A stretch of 64,000 bases of DNA from Streptomyces sp. M41(2017) (GTDB lineage: Bacteria > Actinomycetota > Actinomycetes > Streptomycetales > Streptomycetaceae). A program made the position numbers and the translations under genes. The notes below the pieces were generated by a model, which was not told the DNA's origin, made no database searches, and was given only the letters and a program-made list of their open reading frames with translations. Every line of letters begins with the position of its first letter. Position 1 is the stretch's first letter. Location: contig NZ_MWFK01000001.1 of the NCBI RefSeq assembly GCF_002078175.1, positions 248,001 to 312,000 on the forward strand. Reading direction: 5' to 3'. Below, piece by piece: positions 1-9,119 of this stretch.

Positions 1-89
1 GTGTGCTGCTGAACAACGCGGCCTTCGAACAGGTCAGGGAACCCGGCAAGTTCCTGATCCGCAAGGCCCGCATCGAGAAGGTGGGCTAG
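1..89 (+). CDS. C-terminal end of an unidentified protein (cut by window edge)
   Basis: An open frame enters from the left edge (codons begin at base 3) and stops at TAG 87-89. It gives 28 residues ending ARIEKVG. A strong hairpin terminator lies 32 bases after the stop, as expected for a real gene end. Too little is present to assign a family. Confidence 0.6.
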   Translation, partial: VLLNNAAFEQVREPGKFLIRKARIEKVG

Positions 90-120
90 CAGCCGCCCGG
101 GTGGCGGACGCAACGGATCG

Positions 121-166
121 AGGCCCTGTTCCCGCCGGTTCCTCCGGACCGGCGGGAACAGGGCCT
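121..166 (+). terminator. Hairpin terminator between the left-edge gene and glnII
   Basis: A perfect 19-bp inverted repeat (arms 121-139 and 148-166) with an 8-base loop. It separates the upstream gene from the glnII promoter region. As usual in Streptomyces there is no long T-tract. Confidence 0.8.
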
Positions 167-363
167 TCGCACGCTCGGGCAACCGGGGCGCAACCGCATC
201 ACATCGCCCGTCTCGACTTCACGCCCATCGCATACGAGCCGGCCGTGGACCGGGGCGCGCCGGACCGGGCCCGGCGGCGGGCCGGCGGATCACGGTCGCG
301 AACGCCGTCGCGCGGACACGGGCGGTGGGGCGGCCCGCGTGAGACGGGGCACACACAGGCCGG

Positions 364-401
364 GTAACACGGGGTTCACCTTCGGGCAACGACCGGGAAA
401 T
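364..401 (+). promoter_or_regulatory. GlnR-type operator upstream of glnII
   Basis: Four five-base elements are spaced by exactly six bases: GTAAC (364-368), TTCAC (375-379), GCAAC (386-390) and GAAAT (397-401). This matches the known GlnR pattern of alternating GTNAC-like and GAAAC-like half boxes with 6-bp spacers in Streptomyces nitrogen genes. It lies about 100 bp before the glnII start, so nitrogen control of glnII by GlnR is the natural inference. The remaining sequence between 167 and 502 shows no gene. Confidence 0.6.
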
Positions 402-502
402 CGCCGGTTGGCAGGCTGCCGGGCATCCCAGCGGCGTCCCGGTGCCGCAGCGCCGCAGCACCCGCAAGTGCGCCTCAAGACACACCCCGAAGGATGTGGC
501 CC

Positions 503-1531
503 GTGACCTTCAAGGCTGAGTACATCTGGATCGACGGCACCGAGCCGACGGCCAAGCTCCGTTCCAAGACGAAGATCCTGGGCGACGACGCCAAGGGCGC
601 GGAGCTGCCGATCTGGGGCTTCGACGGTTCCTCCACGAACCAGGCCGAGGGCCACGCCTCCGACCGCGTACTCAAGCCGGTGGCCACCTACCCGGACCCG
701 ATCCGCGGCGGCGACGACGTCCTCGTCATGTGCGAGGTCCTGAACATCGACATGACGCCGCACGAGTCCAACACCCGTGCCGCGCTCACCGAGGTCTCCG
801 AGAAGTTCGCCGCCCAGGAGTCGATCTTCGGCATCGAGCAGGAGTACACGTTCTTCAAGGGCACGCGCCCGCTCGGCTTCCCCGAGGGCGGCTTCCCGGC
901 CGCGCAGGGCGGCTACTACTGCGGCGTCGGCTCGGACGAGATCTTCGGCCGTGACGTCGTCGAGGCGCACCTGGAGAACTGTCTGAAGGCGGGTCTCGGC
1001 ATCTCCGGCATCAACGCCGAGGTCATGCCCGGCCAGTGGGAGTTCCAGGTCGGCCCGCTGGCGCCGCTGGAGGTCTCGGACCAGCTGTGGGTGGCCCGTT
1101 GGCTGCTGTACCGCACCGCCGAGGACTTCGGTGTCTCCGCGACGCTCGACCCGAAGCCGGTGAAGGGCGACTGGAACGGCGCGGGCGCGCACACCAACTT
1201 CTCCACGAAGGCGATGCGCGAGGGCTACGACGCGATCATCACCGCGTGCGAGTCGCTGGGCGAGGGCTCGAAGCCCATGGACCACGTCAAGAACTACGGC
1301 GCCGGCATCGACGACCGCCTGACGGGCCTGCACGAGACCGCCCCGTGGAACGAGTACTCCTACGGTGTCTCCAACCGCGGCGCCTCGGTCCGCATCCCGT
1401 GGCAGGTCGAGAAGGACGGCAAGGGCTACATCGAGGACCGCCGCCCCAACGCCAACGTCGACCCGTACGTCGTGACGCGCCTGATCGTCGACACCTGCTG
1501 CAGCGCCCTGGAGAAGGCCGGACAGGTCTGA
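503..1531 (+). CDS. glnII: Glutamine synthetase type II (eukaryote-like)
   Basis: It makes glutamine from glutamate, ammonia and ATP in the cytoplasm. At 342 residues it is the short GSII size, not the ~470 of GSI. Signatures visible are GFDGSST near residue 40, the metal-binding EQEYTFF near 115, NGAGAHTNFSTK near 210, and RIPWQVEKDGKG followed by DRRPNANVDPY near 300. The GTG at 503 is preferred over the in-frame ATG at 494 because the GAAGGA box at 488-493 abuts the ATG but sits at a good distance from the GTG. A GlnR-like box lies upstream and a hairpin terminator follows. GSII is not controlled by GlnE adenylylation. Confidence 0.96.
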   Translation: MTFKAEYIWIDGTEPTAKLRSKTKILGDDAKGAELPIWGFDGSSTNQAEGHASDRVLKPVATYPDPIRGGDDVLVMCEVLNIDMTPHESNTRAALTEVSEKFAAQESIFGIEQEYTFFKGTRPLGFPEGGFPAAQGGYYCGVGSDEIFGRDVVEAHLENCLKAGLGISGINAEVMPGQWEFQVGPLAPLEVSDQLWVARWLLYRTAEDFGVSATLDPKPVKGDWNGAGAHTNFSTKAMREGYDAIITACESLGEGSKPMDHVKNYGAGIDDRLTGLHETAPWNEYSYGVSNRGASVRIPWQVEKDGKGYIEDRRPNANVDPYVVTRLIVDTCCSALEKAGQV

Positions 1532-1549
1532 TCCACCGCACACCCGTGA

Positions 1550-1578
1550 GGGGCGCCCGCCGGACCGGCGGGCGCCCC
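1550..1578 (+). terminator. Terminator downstream of glnII
   Basis: A 14-bp inverted repeat (GGGGCGCCCGCCGG and its complement) begins 18 bases after the glnII stop. The centre is a single A, so the real loop opens a few pairs. Confidence 0.75.
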
Positions 1579-1635
1579 TTCGGTGTTCCCCGGACCGGGC
1601 GGGGCGTTGTCGGTGGGACGTGCCAGAGTTGGCCC

Positions 1636-2571
1636 ATGGGGAACGACGAACAGCTCGCCGTCAAGGTCAAGACGGAGAACGGGCGGAGCCACCAGCGGAT
1701 TCCGGCGGACACGTTGCGGGCGCTGGTGCGCGGGATCGGCGGCGCGGGCGACCGCTTCCTGGTCCTGAACCGGATACCGGACCTGCCGGACGTCTTCGCG
1801 CAGGTGTGGCACGAGCGGGACGGGGACGGTGACTTCCGCCTGGAGCACCGCGAGAGCCGCGCCCGCTTCTTCGGCACGACGCTGGACGCGGGCGCGGCCG
1901 ACCGGGTGGCCGACGCCCTGGTGGGCTGGGCCCGGGGCGAGGACGGCTGGGACGCGGGCCTCACGTGGGAACCGCTCGGTCACGACGCCCCGCGGGACGT
2001 CCCGGAACTGCCGGCGGACGTACGCGGCGAGATCGAGCCACGGATCAGGGAACTGCTGCGCTGCGGGTACGACGACCGGGCCCGGCTCACCGAGAACGCC
2101 GAGGAGTATCTGGTGGACGGCGACCACCGGCCGGTCTCCCGTGCCCAGGCCCGCGAACTGGTCGACCGGCTGTGGACGGAACGGCTCGCCGAGCAGGAGC
2201 TCTGGGAAGGGGTGACGGACCCGGAGCGCCTCACCGAGGTCTTCGAGGCGCTCGACGCGAGCGGCATCACCGCCCGGGAGAACTTCACCTGTTGCCGCAC
2301 CTGCGGCACCACCGAGATAGGGGCCGAGCGCGGTGAGGGCTCGCGCGGCTTCGTCTTCTTCCACTCCCAGTGCACGGAGGGCGCCGCGGCGGGCCACGGA
2401 CTGATGCTGCTGTACGGCGGGTTCGACGGCTCGGCCGCGACCACGGCGTCCGTCGGCCGCGAGGTCGTCGCGGCACTGGACGCGGCGGGCCTGTCCGCCC
2501 AGTGGGACGGCTCCCCGGACAGCGCCGTCCATGTCACCGGTCTGACGTGGCACAAGCGCCTGGTCGGATAG
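1636..2571 (+). CDS. Conserved hypothetical protein (DUF6891-like)
   Basis: This is a soluble protein of 311 residues with no signal peptide or membrane segment. The C-terminal half contains CCRTCGTTEIG near residue 222 and FVFFHSQCTE about 25 residues later, a Cys-rich pattern that I associate with the uncharacterised DUF6891 family. The N-terminal ~120 residues look like a separate small alpha/beta domain. It is monocistronic, between the glnII terminator and a 330-bp intergenic stretch. Function is unknown; the family assignment is from memory. Confidence 0.75.
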   Translation: MGNDEQLAVKVKTENGRSHQRIPADTLRALVRGIGGAGDRFLVLNRIPDLPDVFAQVWHERDGDGDFRLEHRESRARFFGTTLDAGAADRVADALVGWARGEDGWDAGLTWEPLGHDAPRDVPELPADVRGEIEPRIRELLRCGYDDRARLTENAEEYLVDGDHRPVSRAQARELVDRLWTERLAEQELWEGVTDPERLTEVFEALDASGITARENFTCCRTCGTTEIGAERGEGSRGFVFFHSQCTEGAAAGHGLMLLYGGFDGSAATTASVGREVVAALDAAGLSAQWDGSPDSAVHVTGLTWHKRLVG

Positions 2572-2660
2572 GGGCTCCCTGCGTCACGTTCACGCCAAGG
2601 ATGCGTCCGGTCCGTGGAAGGGCTCTGCTGCCGCGCTCCGCCTTCTGCTTCAATGGGGGC

Positions 2661-2783
2661 ATGGCCAGCCATCAGAAGTGCGTCGCGACAGGTCGCCACG
2701 ACCTCGAGCCCTTCTGGCCTTCCCGTCAGCACCACGACTTCGACCGGGTGTGTTGCCGCGCGACGAACGCGCCGGCCCTCTAA
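2661..2783 (+). CDS. Possible 40-residue leader-type peptide
   Basis: The stretch 2572-2899 has no standard gene. It contains one short frame encoding a 40-residue Arg/His-rich peptide that ends HDFDRVCCRATNAPAL. The end resembles the short leader peptides annotated upstream of many Streptomyces genes, which often carry an R-V-S/C-C motif. The G-run at 2654-2659 is too close to the ATG to be a good ribosome site, so this may be non-coding. It lies upstream of the winged-helix gene. Confidence 0.3.
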   Translation: MASHQKCVATGRHDLEPFWPSRQHHDFDRVCCRATNAPAL

Positions 2784-2899
2784 AGCCGTACACCCCGGCC
2801 TTCGGCCAGCGCGCACGACGTACGTCCTCGACGACCCGGTCACCGACTCGCGGTCGTCGACCACCCGACGGACTTCTCGCGCGAAAGAGCTGACCTCTC

Positions 2900-3496
2900 A
2901 TGGCGACCACTCGTTCCTTCTCCTCCGTAGCGACGGCTCCCACCCCCTCGACCTCCCCGGGACGGCACCGACTGCGTGCCGTCGACCGGGACGAGGTGGT
3001 CGACGTCGCCGGTTTCCTCCCGCCGGGCGCCACCTGGCTGCCCGCTCCCCCGCACACCCTGCCCGTTCTGCCGGGGCAGCCGCCGATGATCGGCTACCTG
3101 GTCCTCGTGCCGGCCGACCAGCAGCCCCTGCTGCCCGTGGCCGTACCGGACCGGACGGCGCCGGACGGCGACGGGCCGTCGCTCACCGGCACGGACGCCG
3201 GTGACCCGCTGGTGCGCATCGACACCGTGCAGCGCACCGCCGAGGTCGACGGACGGATCCTGGACCTCACCTATCTGGAGTTCGAGCTGCTCGCGCACCT
3301 CGTGCAGCACCCGCACCGGGTGCACACCCGCGACCAGCTGGTCTCCACGGTGTGGGGGTACGGGCACGTGGGGGACGGACGGACCGTCGACGTCCATGTC
3401 GCGCGACTGCGCCGCAAGCTCGGGGCGCAGCACCGGCAGTCCATCCAGACGGTGCGTCGCGTCGGCTACAAGTTCGCCCCGCCGACGGGCCGTTGA
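2900..3496 (+). CDS. Winged-helix transcriptional regulator (OmpR/PhoB DNA-binding domain without receiver)
   Basis: This is a 198-residue protein. The last ~100 residues form an OmpR/PhoB-type effector domain: LDLTYLEFELLAHLVQHP, then DQLVSTVWGY, TVDVHVARLRRKLG and a final RRVGYKF. The N-terminal ~95 residues are proline-rich and contain no receiver domain and no phospho-acceptor Asp. It therefore cannot be a standard response regulator and presumably responds to another signal or binds constitutively. No kinase is adjacent. Confidence 0.88.
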   Translation: MATTRSFSSVATAPTPSTSPGRHRLRAVDRDEVVDVAGFLPPGATWLPAPPHTLPVLPGQPPMIGYLVLVPADQQPLLPVAVPDRTAPDGDGPSLTGTDAGDPLVRIDTVQRTAEVDGRILDLTYLEFELLAHLVQHPHRVHTRDQLVSTVWGYGHVGDGRTVDVHVARLRRKLGAQHRQSIQTVRRVGYKFAPPTGR

Positions 3497-3609
3497 CCTG
3501 ATCGCGGGTCGACCGGCGCGCCCGTGACCGGTTCACCGCCGCCCCGGCCGGATCTTCTGTCAGCAGATTCGTGTTCCGCCGGCCGGGCGCGGCGGGCAGA
3601 GTCGTCCGT

Positions 3610-4614
3610 ATGACACGGAGACTTCTGGTGCTGGGCGGGACGGAGTTCGTGGGGCGCGCCGTCGTGGAGGCGGCGCTGGGCCGGGGATGGGAGGTCACCG
3701 TCTTCCACCGCGGCCGGCACGAACCGCTCCCCGGCGTGCGGTCGTTGCTGGGCGACCGCACCGCCCCGGACGGACTGGCCGCCCTCGCCGGTACCTCCGA
3801 GACGTGGAATCTCGTCGTCGACACCTGGTCGGGGGCGCCGCGGGTGGTGCGGGACAGCGCACGCCTGCTGGCCGGGCGGGTCTCCCGGTACGTGTACGTG
3901 TCGAGCTGTTCCGTGTACGCGTGGGCGCCCAAGGCCGGGTACGGCGAGGACGCGCCGGTCGTGGACGGGGCGTCGCCGGACGCGGAGGCGACCGACTACG
4001 CGCGGGACAAGCGGGGCGGCGAACTGGCGGCGCTCGACGCCTTCGGCGCGGACGGCTCCCTGCTCGTGCGGTGCGGGCTGATCCTCGGGCCGTACGAGAA
4101 CATCGGGCGGCTGCCGTGGTGGCTGCACCGGATCGCGGCGGGCGGTCCCGTCCTCGCGCCCGGCCCGCGTGAACTGCCGCTCCAGTACGTCGACGTGCGG
4201 GACCTCGCCCAGTGGACGCTGACGGCGGCGGAGTCGGGGCTCGGCGGCGCGTACAACCTGGTGAGTCCGCAGGGTCACAGCACGATGGGGGCGCTGCTCG
4301 ACGCGTGCGCCGAGGTCACGGGCGGGCACGCGGAGCTGCGCTGGACCGACCCGGAGACCGTTCTGGCCGCGGGGATCGAGCCGTGGACCCAGTTGCCGGT
4401 GTGGGTGCCGCCGGCGAGCGAGCTGCACGGGGCCCTGCACTCGGCGGACGTCTCCCGGGCGGTCGCGGCCGGGCTCCGCTGCCGGCCCGTGCGGGAGACC
4501 GTCGCCGACACCTGGGAGTGGCTCCGGTCACGCGGCGGGACGGCGCCACTGCGGCCCGACCGGCCGCCGGTGGGTCTCGACCCCGCGGTGGAGGCGAAGG
4601 TCCTCGGGGTCTGA
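3610..4614 (+). CDS. NAD-dependent epimerase/dehydratase family protein (extended SDR)
   Basis: A Rossmann-fold protein of 334 residues. The N-terminal dinucleotide motif is LLVLGGTEFVGRAVVEAAL (GGTxFxG, residues ~5-15). The YVYVSSCSVY stretch at ~95-105 matches the beta-4 region of extended SDRs, and LPLQYVDVRDLAQW near 195 is the substrate-domain signature. The catalytic YxxxK may be the Y-A-R-D-K near 138. The substrate cannot be deduced. It stands alone before the two-component operon. Confidence 0.88.
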   Translation: MTRRLLVLGGTEFVGRAVVEAALGRGWEVTVFHRGRHEPLPGVRSLLGDRTAPDGLAALAGTSETWNLVVDTWSGAPRVVRDSARLLAGRVSRYVYVSSCSVYAWAPKAGYGEDAPVVDGASPDAEATDYARDKRGGELAALDAFGADGSLLVRCGLILGPYENIGRLPWWLHRIAAGGPVLAPGPRELPLQYVDVRDLAQWTLTAAESGLGGAYNLVSPQGHSTMGALLDACAEVTGGHAELRWTDPETVLAAGIEPWTQLPVWVPPASELHGALHSADVSRAVAAGLRCRPVRETVADTWEWLRSRGGTAPLRPDRPPVGLDPAVEAKVLGV

Positions 4615-4766
4615 GCCCCCACAGCCCCGCTCGCGACGGGGCGGCGGCCGGTCGGGCCCACGTCCTCTTTCCTTCCCTCTCCGCCCCGGGGGGTGCTGCT
4701 GGCACCACCCCCGGGCAGGGGGTCCGGCCCAGTGACGTGGCCGCGTCGGTCGGCGAGACTCGGGGC

Positions 4767-6038
4767 ATGGAGTCGCAGAGGTTCGAGGCCCGGGCCCGCG
4801 GGCGGGAGGCCCTGGTGGCCGGCGCACGAGGGCTGTTGGTCGCCGTGACGGGACTGGCCGGGTCGATCGGGCTGTTCGTCCTGACCGTCGTGTCCCTCCT
4901 GCTGGTGCCCGTCGGGGTCGGGATCGTCACGACACCGCGGGTGCTGACCGCCGTCCGTGCCTTCGCCGACGCACGGCGGCTGGTCGCGGCCCGGTGGTGC
5001 GGGGTACGGATCCGGCCCGTCTACCGGCCGCTGCCCGAAGGGGCCAACCCCTGGGCGCGCTGTTCCGGGATGCTCCGGGACCCGGCCACCTGGCGGGACG
5101 TGCGCTGGCTGCTGTTCGACATGACCGCGGGATGGGTCACCGCGCTGCTGCCGGCCGTGCTGGTCCTGTACCCGCTGGAGGGCTTCGCGCTCGCGCTCGG
5201 CCTGTGGCGGGTGTTCACGGACGGCACCCATGTCGGCTGGTGGTACGGGTTCGTCCCGATCTCGGGTCAGGCGTCGGCCCTGGCGGCGGGGGCCCTCGGC
5301 GCCGTGCTCCTGGCCGCCTCGCTGTACCTCTCGCCGCTCCTCCTGCGGCTCCACTTCCGCGTCACCCGTGCCGTCCTGGCCTCCGGCGAGGGTGAACTCG
5401 CCGAGCGGGTAAGGGTACTGACCGAGACGCGGCGCGAAGCCGTGGACACCTCCGCCGCGGAACTGCGCCGCATCGAGCGGGACCTGCACGACGGCGCGCA
5501 GGCCCGTCTCGTCGCCGTGGGCATGGACCTGGGAACGGTCGAGGCGCTCATCGAGAAGGACCCCGCGCGGGCGAAACACCTGCTGGCGCAGGCACGGCGG
5601 TCGTCGGCCGAGGCGCTGACCGAGCTGCGCGACCTCGTCCGGGGCATCCACCCGCCGGTGCTCGCCGAACGTGGACTCGGCGACGCGATCAGGGCGTTGG
5701 CGCTGAGCCTGCCCCCGGTGAGCGAGGTGGACGTGGACCTGGCCGGGCGGGTGGAGGCGCCGGTCGAGTCGGCCGCGTACTTCGCGGTGAGCGAGGTGCT
5801 GGCCAACGCGGTCAAGCACTCCGGCGCGGACCGGCTCTGGATCGACGTGCACCACCGGGACGGCACGCTCCGGATCACCGTCACGGACAACGGGCGGGGC
5901 GGCGCCCGCGTCGGCGCCGGATCCGGACTCGGCGGGATCGAGCGGCGGCTCGGTACATTCGACGGCGTCCTCGCCGTCAGCAGCCCCGCGGGCGGTCCCA
6001 CCCGGGTCACCCTGGAGATCCCTTGCGTGTTGTCCTAG
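4767..6038 (+). CDS. Sensor histidine kinase (NarL/DesK-like, HisKA_3)
   Basis: This is a 423-residue membrane kinase. The N-terminal half has about four hydrophobic segments (around residues 22-50, 115-135 and 165-190) and a Streptomyces-type sensor region. The HisKA_3 box ERDLHDGAQARL places the phospho-accepting His near residue 241. The ATPase domain has SEVLANAVKHS and VTDNGRGG. The start chosen is the ATG at 4767. The stop overlaps the response-regulator start by 16 bases, so the two are translationally coupled. The signal sensed is unknown. Confidence 0.93.
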   Translation: MESQRFEARARGREALVAGARGLLVAVTGLAGSIGLFVLTVVSLLLVPVGVGIVTTPRVLTAVRAFADARRLVAARWCGVRIRPVYRPLPEGANPWARCSGMLRDPATWRDVRWLLFDMTAGWVTALLPAVLVLYPLEGFALALGLWRVFTDGTHVGWWYGFVPISGQASALAAGALGAVLLAASLYLSPLLLRLHFRVTRAVLASGEGELAERVRVLTETRREAVDTSAAELRRIERDLHDGAQARLVAVGMDLGTVEALIEKDPARAKHLLAQARRSSAEALTELRDLVRGIHPPVLAERGLGDAIRALALSLPPVSEVDVDLAGRVEAPVESAAYFAVSEVLANAVKHSGADRLWIDVHHRDGTLRITVTDNGRGGARVGAGSGLGGIERRLGTFDGVLAVSSPAGGPTRVTLEIPCVLS

Positions 6039-6679
6039 CCGAAGACCTCTTCCTGCTGCGCGACGGCCTGGTCCGGATGCTGGAGGCCTACGACTTCGAG
6101 ATCGCCGCGGCGGTCGAGAGCGGACCCGAACTCGCCAGGGCACTGGCGGAGTTGCGGCCGGACGTGGCGGTGGTGGACGTACGGCTGCCTCCCTCGCACA
6201 CCGACGAGGGGCTGCAGTGCGCGCTGCGGGCCCGGCGCGAGCGGCCCGGGCTGCCGGTGCTCGTCCTGTCGCAGCACGTCGAGCAGCTGTACGCGCGCGA
6301 GCTGCTCGCCGACGGCACCGGCGGGGTCGGCTATCTGCTGAAGGACCGGGTGTTCGACGCGGAACAGTTCATCGACGCCGTACGGCGGGTGGCGGCGGGC
6401 GGCACGGCCATGGACCCGCAGGTGATCCAGCAGCTGCTGGCCCGGCGGACGGTCGGGGACCAGCCGGTCGGGCGCCTCACCCCGCGGGAGCGGGAGGTGC
6501 TGGACCTGATGGCGCAGGGGCGTTCCAACGCGGCGATCGCTGCTCAGCTCGTCGTGACCGAAAGGGCGATCGCCAAACACACCTCCAACATCTTCGCCAA
6601 GCTGGGCCTGGAGGTGTCGGACGACGACAATCGACGCGTCCTCGCGGTACTCGCCTATTTGGACCGGGACGCCCGCTGA
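6023..6679 (+). CDS. LuxR/NarL-family response regulator
   Basis: This is the cognate partner of the preceding kinase. Residues 1-120 form the receiver, with acidic AED near 7-9, phospho-acceptor Asp in VVDVRLP (~52) and Lys in LLKDR (~109). Residues ~150-210 are a LuxR helix-turn-helix (LTPREREVLDLMAQG, then NAAIAAQLVVTERAIAKHTSNIFAKL). The start is TTG at 6023 inside the kinase gene. The 212 bases that follow, up to 6891, hold no gene and probably contain the promoter of the next one. Confidence 0.93.
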   Translation: MRVVLAEDLFLLRDGLVRMLEAYDFEIAAAVESGPELARALAELRPDVAVVDVRLPPSHTDEGLQCALRARRERPGLPVLVLSQHVEQLYARELLADGTGGVGYLLKDRVFDAEQFIDAVRRVAAGGTAMDPQVIQQLLARRTVGDQPVGRLTPREREVLDLMAQGRSNAAIAAQLVVTERAIAKHTSNIFAKLGLEVSDDDNRRVLAVLAYLDRDAR

Positions 6680-6891
6680 ATTTCAGTCAAAAAGCGCCCT
6701 CAAACCTTTTGAGCGACATCAACTCCCGTGAATTCGGATGCTTCTGAGCCCATTGTGCCCGAATTGGTCTCACGAACTTCTAAGATTTTCTGGGGTTTCT
6801 GAACACCCCACCCGCCCCGTGCGTATGGAATGGAGCCGCTTCACTCCTGTCGGGCGCCCTCGATGCCCCGCAAGGAAGTCAGAGGAGTTCC

Positions 6892-8430
6892 ATGGGACGC
6901 AACATACGAAAACGCCGTTCGCCGCTGGCCGTTCGGGCCATCGCCGCGTCGGCAGCGCTCGCCATCGGCGGGGGTGGACTGGTCTGGGCGAACTTCTACG
7001 CCTCGGCGCACGAGGAGAACTCTTCTCCCAACACCACGAAGGCCGCCACCGCTCAGGTGGCCACCATCAGCTGTCCGGACGTCGGTCAGAAGCTGACCAA
7101 CGTGCCGAACAAGGCCCGCGGTGAGGTCGACGGCGAACTCGCCACGCTGGACCAGCAGATCACGGCCGCCTACCAGCGGCTCGCCACCACCCGTGACGCG
7201 CAGACGAGGGACGCGAGCTTCGTCCAGAACTCCATCCTCGGACCGCTGAAGAACAACCGCTCGGTGATCATCGACCGGATCAAGCTGGAGATCAGCCGGG
7301 TCGGCGGCAGCGCACCGTCCTCGCTCGACGGCCTGTCCTCCTGCACGGGGACGCCCGCCACCCAGACCAACGCCGGCTGGGGCAACGGCGGTCAGAACAA
7401 CGGTGGCCAGAACAACGGCGGGACGGCCAGCCCGGCCCCCTCGCCCTCGGCCAGCGCGAGCGCCGGCGGCCAGCAGGGCGGCGGACAGCAGACGGGCAAC
7501 GGCGGTCAGGCCGGCAACGGGCCGCTCGCCGCGGACTTCGTCGACATCACGAAGGTCCAGGCGAACGTGCCCCGCAAGGCACGGACCCGGGCCGGCGGTT
7601 CGACGGGCACGTTCACCACGTCCTGCGGCGTGAACGCGAACAAGAAGTTCAACACCGACAACGTCATCGTGGCGCCCGGCGTCAGCAACGGCGCGCACCA
7701 CCTGCACGACTACGTCGGCAACCAGTCGAACGACGCGTTCGCCAACAACGACACGTTCGCCGCGGCCAAGACCACCTGCGCCAACCAGGGTGACAAGTCG
7801 ACGTACTACTGGCCGGTCGTGCGTATCCAGAACGGTACGCAGGACTTCGACCAGAACAACGACGGCGGTGGCAAGGAAGGAAACGTCGGCCAGATCCAGC
7901 AGGTCAAGCAGGCGCAGATCAAGTTCGTCGGCAGCGCGAAGAGCAAGGTCGTCGCGATGCCGAAGTTCCTGCGCATCATCACGGGTGACGCGAAGACCAC
8001 GACCAACGGTCTCGCGAACGCCAACGCCCACTGGTCCTGCACCGGCTTCGAGAACAAGGTGCAGCTCACGCAGCAGTACCCGATCTGCCCGCGCGGCAGC
8101 ACCGTGGTACGCACCTTCGCCTTCCAGAGCTGCTGGGACGGGGTGAACATCGACAGCGCGAACCACCGCACGCACGTGGCCTTCGCGGACGCCCAGGGCA
8201 ACTGCGGCAACGGCTTCAAGGCCATTCCGCAGCTGACGATGCGCCTCGTCTACGGCTTCCGTGCTCCGACCCTGCAGAACGGGCAGATCAAGAACGCCTA
8301 TGCGGTGGACGGATTCCCCGAGCAGCTGCACAAGGCGGCCACCGACCACGACGACTTCATCAACGTCTTCGACGACAACCTGATGAACAAGATGGTCAAC
8401 TGCATCAACAAGGGCCAGCGTTGTAAGTGA
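6892..8430 (+). CDS. Secreted DUF1996 protein
   Basis: This is a 512-residue exported protein. An Arg/Lys-rich N-terminus ([11 protein letters not shown]) precedes a hydrophobic segment at ~14-34, consistent with a signal peptide or anchor. Residues ~150-205 form a low-complexity Gly/Asn/Gln/Ser linker with repeated GGQNN. The C-terminal ~270 residues are the DUF1996 domain ([15 protein letters not shown] near 265, conserved Cys residues, [10 protein letters not shown] near the end). DUF1996 is found in secreted actinobacterial and fungal proteins; its function is unknown. The ribosome site GAGGAG is upstream, and a hairpin terminator follows. Confidence 0.9.
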   Translation: MGRNIRKRRSPLAVRAIAASAALAIGGGGLVWANFYASAHEENSSPNTTKAATAQVATISCPDVGQKLTNVPNKARGEVDGELATLDQQITAAYQRLATTRDAQTRDASFVQNSILGPLKNNRSVIIDRIKLEISRVGGSAPSSLDGLSSCTGTPATQTNAGWGNGGQNNGGQNNGGTASPAPSPSASASAGGQQGGGQQTGNGGQAGNGPLAADFVDITKVQANVPRKARTRAGGSTGTFTTSCGVNANKKFNTDNVIVAPGVSNGAHHLHDYVGNQSNDAFANNDTFAAAKTTCANQGDKSTYYWPVVRIQNGTQDFDQNNDGGGKEGNVGQIQQVKQAQIKFVGSAKSKVVAMPKFLRIITGDAKTTTNGLANANAHWSCTGFENKVQLTQQYPICPRGSTVVRTFAFQSCWDGVNIDSANHRTHVAFADAQGNCGNGFKAIPQLTMRLVYGFRAPTLQNGQIKNAYAVDGFPEQLHKAATDHDDFINVFDDNLMNKMVNCINKGQRCK

Positions 8431-8441
8431 CCCCCATGAGG

Positions 8442-8474
8442 AAGCCGGTGGCGGGATTCTCCCGCCACCGGCTT
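8442..8474. terminator. Bidirectional terminator between convergent genes
   Basis: A perfect 15-bp stem (arms 8442-8456 and 8460-8474), loop TTC, with a short T-run on the right. It lies just after the DUF1996 stop and before the end of the convergent lipoprotein gene. Confidence 0.8.
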
Positions 8475-8524
8475 TCTTGTGTCCTCACGTCCCCGGCCCG
8501 TCGGGCCGGGGAGACTCCGCTCCG

Positions 8525-8962
8525 TCAGCCGCTGTGCTCATGACCGGAGTGCCCTCCGTGCGAGGTGCCTTCCTCCAGGGTTCCGCCGAGCCGGCCGCGC
8601 AGGGAGGTGACCGTCTTCTGGTCGCCGACGGCCACCCATTTGGCGCCGACGAGGTACGAACCGCCGTAGTCCTTCGCCCCGTTGAGCCACTCGCGCTGAC
8701 CGCGGTCGGTGGCGAAGGTCGCCAGGATGAACTTGCCGGCGTCGACCTTGCAGACCCCCTGACGGATCTCGTCCGCGTCGGTCTGGATGTCGGGACGGCA
8801 CTTCACCTCGGCCGCCAGGTCCTCCAGGCTGCCGGTCGCCGTGGCCGGCACGGTCTCCCGGGCGGTGGACGCCTTGTCGTCCGATCCGCCGCCGCAGCCG
8901 GTCAGCGTCAGCAGGACGGCCACGGCCGCCCCGGCCAGAAGCCTCTCGCGTGTCACCCTCAT
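8525..8962 (-). CDS. Small secreted lipoprotein
   Basis: A protein of 145 residues with a lipoprotein signal: MRVTRERLLAGAAVAVLL followed by the lipobox LTGC with Cys near residue 22. The mature part has two Cys residues (VKCRPD and GVCKVD), GKFILATF, and a His/Gly-rich tail (HGGHSGHEHSG) that could bind metal. A longer upstream frame exists, but this ATG with the lipobox right after it is clearly the start. Function unknown. It is transcribed toward the shared hairpin at 8442-8474. Confidence 0.85.
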   Translation of the reverse strand: MRVTRERLLAGAAVAVLLTLTGCGGGSDDKASTARETVPATATGSLEDLAAEVKCRPDIQTDADEIRQGVCKVDAGKFILATFATDRGQREWLNGAKDYGGSYLVGAKWVAVGDQKTVTSLRGRLGGTLEEGTSHGGHSGHEHSG

Positions 8963-9119
8963 ACGTTCCTCCGGTACCTGTCGGCGCTCACGCCGAAGCG
9001 AGCCCCGGCAAGGGCTCTGTCCTCGATTACGGCTCCGGGCGGTCCTGTGCTCAACGGGACGCCGTTTCCGCGGGGGAACCCGATACCGCTGGTGGTACAG
9101 CTGTGCGAGGGTGTCCCTC

